A program made the translations under genes and the position numbers. A stretch of DNA of 5,001 nucleotides, from the NCBI GenBank assembly GCA_027021095.1, contig JALUUZ010000584.1, positions 1 through 5,001 on the forward strand. The letters are read 5' to 3'. Positions 1 through 5,001 of this stretch are shown here, in pieces (position 1 is the stretch's first letter; the number at the start of each line of letters is the position of its first letter). The notes beneath the pieces are model-generated. The model did not search any database, was not told where the DNA came from, and saw only the letters and a program-made list of their open reading frames with translations. The DNA is from Gammaproteobacteria bacterium (GTDB lineage Bacteria; Pseudomonadota; Gammaproteobacteria; SZUA-21).

Positions 1-618
1 CACCTGCCACTTGCCGTTGGTTTTTTTAACCTTGCTGCTCCAACGCTTGAGCCGCTTGAAGTAGTTGCGCGGATCGCGGGCATCGGACTTCAACTTGGTG
101 ACATTGACTGACACGACACTGATGTCTGAAAAATCGATTTTCACATTACGAAACTGATCCCGCCGCAGGTCTTCTTTCAGATCGGAAAAAATGATCAGGC
201 TTTTATTGGCCGCATTGGAACGCTTGAGATACTCCACCGCCTGCAACACACCACCGGTGATATCGGTGTAACGGCTGCTTTTGACATTCTTGACGAACTT
301 GTCGACCCGCTTGATCAGCTCGAGCTTCTGTACATTGGCGCGCGAGGAACGTGCATCGAACGATACATTGATGATTACGTCTTTTTCGCTGAAGCTGTCA
401 CTATCGATCCTGGCGAGCATAAACGCATCGCCGGGTTCCATCTCGGTAACCAGCGCACGAATGATCTTGTTTGCCCGGCCGATCTCCCTGACATAGGTGC
501 CGGAAGTATCCACCAGCATATACACAGCGCGGCTGAATCCCTTCGGGTTGTTGTTACAGCCACCAACGGCCAGCAACAGCACTGCCGCCAGTAAAGTCAA
601 ACCTGTCTTTGTCTTCAT
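1..618 (-). CDS. VWA-domain lipoprotein, partial (C-terminus beyond window)
   Basis: The frame reads open from an ATG at 618 to the window edge, giving 206 residues without a stop. Residues 1-21 form a lipoprotein signal: a basic start (MKTKTG), a hydrophobic stretch and the lipobox VGGC with Cys21. The mature protein would therefore be lipid-anchored in the envelope; the residues after the Cys are NNN, with no Asp at +2, which by the E. coli rule favours the outer membrane (inference). Residues 31-175 read as a von Willebrand factor A domain. All three MIDAS metal-site elements are visible: DTSGT (Asp37, Ser39, Thr41), Thr118 in YTDITGG, and Asp146 in IIFSD. Such domains usually bind protein partners through Mg2+. 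The ATG overlaps the stop of the upstream membrane-protein gene (ATGA), and an AGGTGAG ribosome site lies 9 nt upstream, so the two are probably made together. The specific role is not recognised. Confidence 0.85.
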   Translation of the reverse strand, partial: MKTKTGLTLLAAVLLLAVGGCNNNPKGFSRAVYMLVDTSGTYVREIGRANKIIRALVTEMEPGDAFMLARIDSDSFSEKDVIINVSFDARSSRANVQKLELIKRVDKFVKNVKSSRYTDITGGVLQAVEYLKRSNAANKSLIIFSDLKEDLRRDQFRNVKIDFSDISVVSVNVTKLKSDARDPRNYFKRLKRWSSKVKKTNGKWQV

Positions 619-2084
619 TGAAACAATCTCACCTTGCCCTTTTTTTGTCTTTTTTCCTCGCTGCTGAGCACATACTCGAGCCATAATGGAACGATGATCA
701 CCAAGTCATAGAAGCGCACCACCGTATAACCTATGTGACGAAAGATATTCCCCACTAATCTTAGCAGGAATCCGACAAAACGCAGCAGGATCAGTCCAAT
801 GGTACGCAACGCCGTCAGTGAGGAATGCACGAACGACTCCAGTGGGATCGCGATAAACACCAGCGCAAAGGGCAGCACGAACCCCAGGGTCATCTGCGTG
901 ATCAAACCGAGCTTGTCGCTGGCAGTCTTGCTGCCCAAGGTAGTGCCGGCAATCGTCGCGTTGGTGATTTCCTTGTTTTCAAGAATCACGTCACGCATGT
1001 AGGCCAGCCCTGACTCGACACAAGCCAGTAACAGCAGAATCAGAAAAGACACCCAGATCAGCCGTTTGCGCATCCGGTCATCGATCGTGCCGACGCCTGG
1101 AAACAGCCGTGTGATGCGCAACAGCTCCATCAAGAACAGCCCCATCGCGATCTCGATCATAATGATCACCAATGCCGCGACATTCGAGGCCCGCAATCCG
1201 CCAATGGTGGCCGCGTTACTGCCACCCACCATTTCAGACATCGCCGTCTTGATCAACTCGAAGTTGAACACCGCGCCGCCTATCGCGATCACCAGGATCA
1301 GGCCGGAGATAAAAAACTGGAACAACGACGAAGAAGCCAGCATGTTATGTGCCTTGTCGCTTTTGGCCCGCATCTCGGCAAACTCATCCATGTACTTGCC
1401 TACTTCCTTGGCCCGCGCCGTCAGGTCACGGATATTCTTGTTCATCTCGTCCATCGCGCCACTCATACCACGCACGATCGGAATGATGCGCCCAAGAATC
1501 TTGTGCCGTTCTTTGTTGACGCGCCGGTACTCCTTGATCACGTCCTTGTGTGTATTGGTGAATGACTCGTTGATGTCACTCAGGACATCGGCCACCATGG
1601 TACTGCCCTTGGACGGAATCTTGGCCACCGCATTGATGGCCTTTTCCCAGCCTTCGATATTCGGCGGCTGCTCTTCGGTGCTGTCGCGGTAGTCCTGCTC
1701 GAGCTGCGCCATCTTCTCCTGTACCTCACGGTGCAGCGCCGGATAGTTACCCAGGTCTCTTTTGACCGCGCTGTCGAGGCGCAGGAACTCGCGCTCCAGC
1801 CTGCGTTCGGCGGCATCGTAGCCGGCGGCGATCAACACTTCCCGGTTGCGTTCCGCCATCCGTTTTGCCATCAGCATCACCGATCGCGAGGCCATGCGGA
1901 AGCCGGCGTAGAAGGTGTTGAAAATAGACATGATTGCCAGATGCGCCGGGTGACGCGCAAGGTATAGCAATAAAATGATCAACCCGCCCCAGACGATCAG
2001 TGACAAGGTCTGTGACCCTGGCACAATCATCATCACATCGGAAAGGATGATCGTATTCGATACACTCGCAATTACTTCGAACAT
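615..2084 (-). CDS. Polytopic membrane protein with large cytoplasmic helical domain, function unknown
   Basis: A protein of 489 residues from the ATG at 2084, chosen because CAGGAG sits 6 nt upstream. A GTG at 2105 in frame would add seven residues but has that ribosome site inside it. Hydrophobic segments lie at about 25-43, 254-276, 300-322, 342-363 and 395-416, with further amphipathic or membrane-associated stretches at 425-447 and 458-472. Between the first two segments is a charged, helix-rich and probably coiled-coil region (about 65-250). Positive residues at 323-341 (RITR, RMRKR) and in the Lys/Arg-rich tail place the loops, the helical domain and the C-terminus in the cytoplasm (positive-inside inference). 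I do not recognise the family. It shows no nucleotide-binding, kinase or transporter motif. It is co-transcribed with the overlapping VWA lipoprotein gene, suggesting an envelope complex in which this is the inner-membrane part. Confidence 0.88.
   Translation of the reverse strand: MFEVIASVSNTIILSDVMMIVPGSQTLSLIVWGGLIILLLYLARHPAHLAIMSIFNTFYAGFRMASRSVMLMAKRMAERNREVLIAAGYDAAERRLEREFLRLDSAVKRDLGNYPALHREVQEKMAQLEQDYRDSTEEQPPNIEGWEKAINAVAKIPSKGSTMVADVLSDINESFTNTHKDVIKEYRRVNKERHKILGRIIPIVRGMSGAMDEMNKNIRDLTARAKEVGKYMDEFAEMRAKSDKAHNMLASSSLFQFFISGLILVIAIGGAVFNFELIKTAMSEMVGGSNAATIGGLRASNVAALVIIMIEIAMGLFLMELLRITRLFPGVGTIDDRMRKRLIWVSFLILLLLACVESGLAYMRDVILENKEITNATIAGTTLGSKTASDKLGLITQMTLGFVLPFALVFIAIPLESFVHSSLTALRTIGLILLRFVGFLLRLVGNIFRHIGYTVVRFYDLVIIVPLWLEYVLSSEEKRQKKGKVRLFQ
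628..634 (-). promoter_or_regulatory. Ribosome binding site of the VWA lipoprotein gene
   Basis: AGGTGAG lies 9 nt before the ATG at 618, inside the coding end of the upstream gene. It supports this start and independent or coupled re-initiation at the ATGA overlap. Confidence 0.65.
639..659 (-). promoter_or_regulatory. Candidate -1 ribosomal frameshift site (A_AAA_AAG with upstream SD-like GAGGA)
   Basis: The last codons of the membrane-protein gene include CAA AAA AAG. This puts the heptamer A_AAA_AAG (645 to 639, minus strand) in the zero-frame phase used for -1 slippage, the same heptamer as in E. coli dnaX. An SD-like GAGGA (659 to 655) lies 9 nt upstream, a spacing in the range of stimulatory sites. 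The -1 frame then reads GQGEIVS and enters the VWA lipoprotein at its Met with no stop. No strong downstream stem is visible; ATTG-TTT-CAAT at 627 to 617 is weak. Lys-rich tails make A-runs common, so this may be chance. Confidence 0.3.
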
Positions 2085-2090
2085 GGATTG

Positions 2091-2096
2091 CTCCTG
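2091..2096 (-). promoter_or_regulatory. Ribosome binding site deciding the start of the membrane-protein gene
   Basis: CAGGAG on the minus strand, 6 nt before the ATG at 2084, is the best Shine-Dalgarno match near this gene. It lies downstream of the in-frame GTG at 2105, so it argues for the shorter protein. Confidence 0.75.
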
Positions 2097-2105
2097 TAAT
2101 GTCAC

Positions 2106-2540
2106 ACAGCGCTTATAAACAAGCTTTTATTATATCAGCATAGTTATAATTTATGGTATGACTGACAAAGAAATAACACGTTTAACTTATTGATAAAAAT
2201 TATTTTTTATCGTTTCCACAGCATCGTGTTGAAGGTTTGAATAAAATATTATATTTAACAACAAATATTTAAAGCAAACTTCAACTAAATGCTTAACATT
2301 AATTCCATAACTTGTTGATTTTGTGCCAATTGAAACATCAGCACACAAGAGACGCCCGCTTCTCTGTTAATGTATAGTATACGCAAGAGTTGAGGATTAA
2401 CAGTGGTTGATTCACGCAATAATGTTCAATCTATGAACTTATTCGCAAAAGTCCCACTAAAAATAGTTATTTTTATAAGGATATTATATCGATTTCCGGC
2501 AACTTTTCAATAGGCGGGAGAATCCTGTGTAGAAGGATGA
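2106..2540. other. AT-rich intergenic region, no gene supported
   Basis: No convincing gene is seen here on either strand. GC content is 25% by count over 2161-2340, far below the flanking genes. The stretch holds the candidate leftward promoters, an AT-only palindrome (GATAAAAA / TTTTTATC with a 4-nt loop, 2192-2211), and one weak 36-codon plus-strand frame at 2403-2513 starting with GTG. The low GC and many TATA-like elements fit a promoter or regulatory region, or a nucleoid-protein target. Which one cannot be told from sequence alone. Confidence 0.6.
2129..2137 (-). promoter_or_regulatory. Candidate extended -10 promoter for the membrane protein / VWA operon
   Basis: The minus strand reads TGaTATAAT, a perfect extended -10 for the housekeeping sigma factor. 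No good -35 is present at 17 nt (ACCATA), which extended -10 promoters tolerate. Transcription would begin near 2122, leaving a leader of roughly 38 nt that contains the ribosome site. A second TATAAT on the same strand (2253 to 2248) has TTGCTT 18 nt upstream and would give a longer leader. In DNA this AT-rich some matches arise by chance. Confidence 0.4.
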
Positions 2541-2571
2541 CCACGCGACGCGATTCGATTTGTCGTGGTGT

Positions 2572-2678
2572 TGGCGCGTACAACGCACCCTGCCTCGCCG
2601 GGACGGTGTGCAAAGCACACCAAAGGATTTACACCAAGGAAATATCACGCCCTAAAGTAGGGTACGTTGTACGCACCA
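2572..2678. repeat. Long imperfect inverted repeat, possibly a small palindromic or MITE-like element
   Basis: The arms TGGCGCGTACAACGCACC (2572-2589) and GGTACGTTGTACGCACCA (2661-2678) are complementary at 16 of 18 positions. The pairing extends inward to 2593 and 2657 with 19 of 22 matches. In a leftward (minus-strand) RNA both mismatches of the 18-bp core become G-U pairs, so the transcript running out of the upstream glycosidase gene could fold into one long stem. Nested inside are the perfect hairpin GGTGTGC-AAA-GCACACC (2605-2621) and CCCTA-AAG-TAGGG (2650-2662). The motif GGTGCGT...ACGCACC resembles palindromic repeats I recall between genes in many bacteria; that family link is from memory. 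It may act as a 3'-end RNA structure. Confidence 0.7.
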
Positions 2679-2695
2679 CACGTTGTACGCACCAC
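2664..2695. repeat. Perfect 16-bp tandem duplication at the 3' end of the glycosidase gene
   Basis: ACGTTGTACGCACCAC occurs twice head to tail (2664-2679 and 2680-2695) with no mismatch. The first copy overlaps the right arm of the inverted repeat; the second ends two bases before the stop codon of the glycosidase gene. It looks like a recent duplication of the arm. Confidence 0.9.
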
Positions 2696-2697
2696 CA

Positions 2698-3531
2698 CTA
2701 ACGTGGCCGGATACCAATCACGTTCGGAACCGGCCAGCCGAATTTGGCGATGGCCTTACCCGTGATGGCAGAACGGTACCTGCCAAGAAAAGTGTACTCT
2801 TTGCTCGGGGTACGGATATACAACTGCGCCTGCGGCCCGCCTTCGACGTACATCGCCGTCCTGATGTCGAGCGGCAACAACAGCAGGTTGTTGATCAAAT
2901 CGTGTGTCGTGTAGAGCGCACGCACATGAATGAATAAAAGACGCCCCTGCTTGTCGGCGGCGATCATCGCCGTGCTCCAGCTCTCGTCGGATTTTTTCCA
3001 GACGTTCTTGCCGTGGCAGGAAATCATGCGGATACTCTGTACCAGCACCCGGAAACGTTTTTTCAGGCCGGTGATGTTGTCACACTCTCGGTCGAACAGC
3101 TTGACCGCCCCTTCATCTTTACGTGTCCCCATAAAGGCGAGGATCGACTTGTGCTTGCTCAGGCTTGGGTTGTTGGTATGGTTCGCTGAACGCATCAGCG
3201 AAATACTGGTCGAGTGATCACGCTGGTACATACTGGCGTTGATCGCCGCGACGAATTTGTAGCGCCTGGCCCACTGCCGCACACTCATGTTGCTGCCCTC
3301 TCCCGGTGCTGACGCATTGACCAGGTGAAAGCTGTAATATTTCGGGTCGATACGCAGTACCCGTATTTTCGAATCACCGAGCCGGGCCTTGGTCTTGGCG
3401 GTAAAAATACCCAATTCCAACCCATGGTTGATCCGCTGCCACGGGCTTTTTTTCACTTCCCCGGCAAACGCTGTTGCCGACAACAACAGCAGAACACCCA
3501 GCCCCACACTGTATACAGTGCGGTCATGCAT
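2698..3531 (-). CDS. Secreted phosphodiester glycosidase-type (NAGPA/DUF2233) protein
   Basis: The ATG at 3531 gives 277 residues. A TTG at 3552 would add seven, but the signal peptide is more typical from the ATG, and an AGGA lies 9 nt upstream. Residues 1-23 are an export signal ending in ATAFA, cleaved before GEVKK, so the product is periplasmic or secreted. The body follows the pattern of the phosphodiester glycosidase domain (N-acetylglucosamine-1-phosphodiester alpha-N-acetylglucosaminidase type, DUF2233): VLRIDP near 58, AAINASMYQ near 95, the strand WSTAMIAADKQGRLLF near 185, and the loop EGGPQAQLYI near 230 in place of the commoner DGG-S. Cys150 and Cys172 could form a disulfide. The C-terminus (PNVIGIRPR) looks complete. 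Substrate unknown; the domain usually acts on glycans or envelope polymers. It follows the Coq4-like gene by 75 nt, so it may have its own promoter. Confidence 0.8.
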   Translation of the reverse strand: MHDRTVYSVGLGVLLLLSATAFAGEVKKSPWQRINHGLELGIFTAKTKARLGDSKIRVLRIDPKYYSFHLVNASAPGEGSNMSVRQWARRYKFVAAINASMYQRDHSTSISLMRSANHTNNPSLSKHKSILAFMGTRKDEGAVKLFDRECDNITGLKKRFRVLVQSIRMISCHGKNVWKKSDESWSTAMIAADKQGRLLFIHVRALYTTHDLINNLLLLPLDIRTAMYVEGGPQAQLYIRTPSKEYTFLGRYRSAITGKAIAKFGWPVPNVIGIRPR

Positions 3532-3606
3532 GGACCTGGATCCTGTTTGCAAAATACCCCTTCAACACTACTGCGATACTCATGTCATACTGTTATTCAA
3601 CTCTCG

Positions 3607-4188
3607 TTATAATAACCTTTTACTCGCTTTCGAACCAGGATAACGGCGCTTTTCTATCCCATAGTATGCCAGCAATAAATCCGTTTCGATCCCGATTTCG
3701 CTGCGTAGCTGCGTCAGGCTCAGGTCGTAGTACTGCCTGTAATCAACCGCATTCAATGGTACACAGTCGGAAATATACCCTAAGTGCACCGCGTCCTTGA
3801 ACACCTGGATATCCTCATCGTCAAACTTGTAGGGGCCCGGATAAAGATATTTGGCGGCAAACGCATACAACTTCGATTCCGCCGCGGTCACCCGGTTGGT
3901 GCTGCCCATGGTAAAACCGATGACGAACGCCTCGTCTTTGGACAACAATCCACGGCCAAGCAGCGCATGAATGCAGTCATGGTCATGCAGGTCCACTGCG
4001 CCATTGAACAATGTCACACCGGGAATCTTGAATTTCGGGTTCTCGATCAGCTGGATGATCAACGGAATATCCTCAGAATTTGCAGCGACATTCCTGATGT
4101 TTGCCAATACCTCCCGCAAGGTATGATGCTGCCCGGCCTGCAGGCTCAGATGCCAGTCCTGCCAGTGACAATCCTCTGCTGGTAACAT
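3607..4188 (-). CDS. Coq4-like protein (ubiquinone biosynthesis family)
   Basis: A protein of 193 residues without signal peptide or membrane segment. The key evidence is HDCIH (70-74) followed by exactly 11 residues and Glu86, which is the HDxxH-X11-E metal-binding motif that defines Coq4. The tail YYDLSLTQLRSEIGI (about 153-167) also resembles the end of eukaryotic COQ4, recalled as LRALREELGI in human. Eukaryotic COQ4 has been linked to oxidative decarboxylation of the quinone ring precursor and binds the polyprenyl intermediate. Whether this shorter bacterial relative does the same is an inference. The ATG at 4188 is the first possible start after an in-frame TAA four codons upstream; no clear ribosome site precedes it. 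It lies 169 nt after pdxJ and 75 nt before the secreted glycosidase gene. Neither neighbour is a ubi gene, so context gives no support for a quinone role. Confidence 0.75.
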   Translation of the reverse strand: MLPAEDCHWQDWHLSLQAGQHHTLREVLANIRNVAANSEDIPLIIQLIENPKFKIPGVTLFNGAVDLHDHDCIHALLGRGLLSKDEAFVIGFTMGSTNRVTAAESKLYAFAAKYLYPGPYKFDDEDIQVFKDAVHLGYISDCVPLNAVDYRQYYDLSLTQLRSEIGIETDLLLAYYGIEKRRYPGSKASKRLL

Positions 4189-4357
4189 AGCGGTACTTTA
4201 CGTGCTGTCCCGGAAAAATACTGCCCCGGGATACTGCCTGGAAAACCCTGCATCGCGTGGCGAAGACAAGGATGCGCAAGCTGCCCCTGGATTCTTTAAG
4301 CGTCGAAGACAAGTGCACTTTTGTCAAGTTCCGCACCAGCATGTTGGCCAACGCAGG
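4189..4357. other. Spacer between pdxJ and the Coq4-like gene
   Basis: It contains a short direct repeat, ATACTGCC at 4218-4225 and 4231-4238, flanking CCGGG, which can pair with CCCGG at 4209-4213. A perfect TTGACA reads leftward at 4327 to 4322 but lacks a matching -10. No terminator with a T-run is visible, so read-through from pdxJ into the Coq4-like gene is possible. Confidence 0.4.
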
Positions 4358-5001
4358 CTACCAGCCTGACTGCCTGGCCTCGATCATCAGTCGTTTCATC
4401 TCCATCACCGCCTGCGCCAGCCCGACGAACAACGCCCGGGCCACGATCGCATGGCCGATATTGAGCTCCCGAATTCCGCCGATCGCCGCCACGGCACGGG
4501 TATTGTGATAGTGCAAGCCGTGCCCGGCGTTCACCGCCAGCCCGAGTTCCGTGCCCAGACCCACCGCATCGATGATTTTTCCGAGCGCGGCCTGCCGCGC
4601 TGCGGGACTCGCCGCGTCGGCGAAATGCCCGGTATGGATTTCGATGACCGGCGCCCCGACCTCTGCCGCCGCCCTGATCTGCCGCGGCTCTGCGTCGACG
4701 AACAACGACACCCGTGTCCCGACTGCCTGCAAACGCGCGCATACCTTGGCGATCTTGTCCTGGTTGGCATCGACATCCAGGCCGCCCTCGGTCGTCAGCT
4801 CTTCACGCCGTTCAGGCACCAGGCAACAATCCGCCGGCGCCAGGGCCTCGGCGATTTCGACCATCTCCTCGGTCGCCGCCATTTCCAGGTTGATACGTGT
4901 TTCGACCACCTGCGCAAGCAGGTGCAGGTCCCGTTCCTGGATATGCCGCCGATCCTCGCGCAGATGCACCGTAATGGCATCCGCCCCTGCCTGCTCTGCC
5001 A
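4358..5001 (-). CDS. pdxJ: Pyridoxine 5'-phosphate synthase PdxJ, partial (N-terminus beyond window)
   Basis: This enzyme condenses 1-deoxyxylulose 5-phosphate with 3-amino-2-oxopropyl phosphate to make pyridoxine 5'-phosphate, the last ring-forming step of the DXP-dependent vitamin B6 pathway in the cytosol. The visible 213 residues cover all but about the first 33 compared with E. coli PdxJ. Signature blocks appear in order: ITVHLREDRRHI (active-site His, Arg), RINLEMA (Glu), CCLVPERREELTTEGGLDV, VSLFVDA, GAPVIEIHTG, LAVNAGHGLHYHN (catalytic His), and ELNIGHAIVARA (phosphate-binding Gly-rich loop), then the usual C-terminal EMKRLMIEA. All expected catalytic residues are present, so the enzyme should be active. 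The frame stays open to the window edge; the GTG at 4969 is an internal Val codon, not a start. The acpS gene that often follows pdxJ is absent here. Confidence 0.97.
   Translation of the reverse strand, partial: AEQAGADAITVHLREDRRHIQERDLHLLAQVVETRINLEMAATEEMVEIAEALAPADCCLVPERREELTTEGGLDVDANQDKIAKVCARLQAVGTRVSLFVDAEPRQIRAAAEVGAPVIEIHTGHFADAASPAARQAALGKIIDAVGLGTELGLAVNAGHGLHYHNTRAVAAIGGIRELNIGHAIVARALFVGLAQAVMEMKRLMIEARQSGW

Noticed and set aside
1066..1692. 208-codon open frame on the plus strand
   Set aside because: It is fully antisense to the membrane-protein gene, lacks a ribosome site, and its product is an unstructured mix typical of a mirrored frame.
2192..2211. AT palindrome as operator or terminator
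   Set aside because: All pairs but one are A-T and such palindromes are expected in this composition; no regulator site is recognised.
2403..2513. 36-codon plus-strand frame starting with GTG after a GAGG
   Set aside because: It has a passable ribosome site, but it is short, in low-GC DNA, ends in a hydrophobic/basic stretch of no known type, and no good promoter precedes it. It cannot be told from chance.
2605..2621. Perfect 7-bp hairpin as a rho-independent terminator
   Set aside because: No T-run follows on either strand; it is better treated as part of the palindromic block.
2572..2695. Integron attC site or CRISPR array
   Set aside because: There is no integrase and no paired attC core sites, and only two adjacent repeat copies without a spacer, so neither fits.
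3784..4185. 133-codon open frame on the plus strand
   Set aside because: It is antisense to the Coq4-like gene, which has a conserved motif in its own frame.
4322..4327. TTGACA as promoter for the Coq4-like gene
   Set aside because: No -10 element lies 16-19 nt downstream.
4073..4351. 92-codon minus-strand frame starting just after pdxJ
   Set aside because: Nearly half lies out of frame inside the Coq4-like gene; no ribosome site and no recognisable domain.
4296..4742. 148-codon minus-strand frame overlapping pdxJ
   Set aside because: It is an Arg/Gly-rich alternative reading of pdxJ, whose true frame is unmistakable.

Overview
The window looks like chromosomal DNA of a gammaproteobacterium. 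This rests mainly on the PdxJ sequence, which follows the enterobacterial/Chromatiales type closely, on the general codon use, and on a Coq4-like protein that would fit a ubiquinone user. The assignment to class is an inference and genus cannot be read from 5 kb. All five supported genes are on the minus strand, so transcription runs from right to left. Most of the long plus-strand open frames are antisense shadows of these genes.

Right side (5001 to 2698): the window opens inside pdxJ (vitamin B6 synthesis; its N-terminus lies beyond the edge). After a 169-nt gap comes a 193-aa Coq4-like protein with an intact HDxxH-X11-E metal-binding motif. After a further 75 nt comes a secreted protein of the phosphodiester glycosidase (NAGPA/DUF2233) type. 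The usual pdxJ partner acpS is not directly downstream.

Middle (2697 to 2106): a gene-free stretch of about 590 nt with two different halves. The part next to the glycosidase gene (about 2540-2697) is a dense set of inverted repeats ending in a perfect 16-bp tandem duplication two bases from the stop codon. The part next to the following gene is very AT-rich (25% GC by count over 2161-2340) and holds candidate leftward promoters, one of them an extended -10 (TGaTATAAT).

Left side (2084 to 1): a two-gene operon. It encodes an unrecognised polytopic inner-membrane protein with a large cytoplasmic helical domain, then a lipoprotein with a von Willebrand factor A domain that runs off the window. 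The two genes overlap by ATGA. An A_AAA_AAG heptamer lies in the correct phase just before the end of the first gene, with an SD-like GAGGA upstream. A -1 frameshift there would join the two proteins. This pair is the least understood content of the window. No RNA gene, CRISPR array, insertion sequence or transposase was seen.
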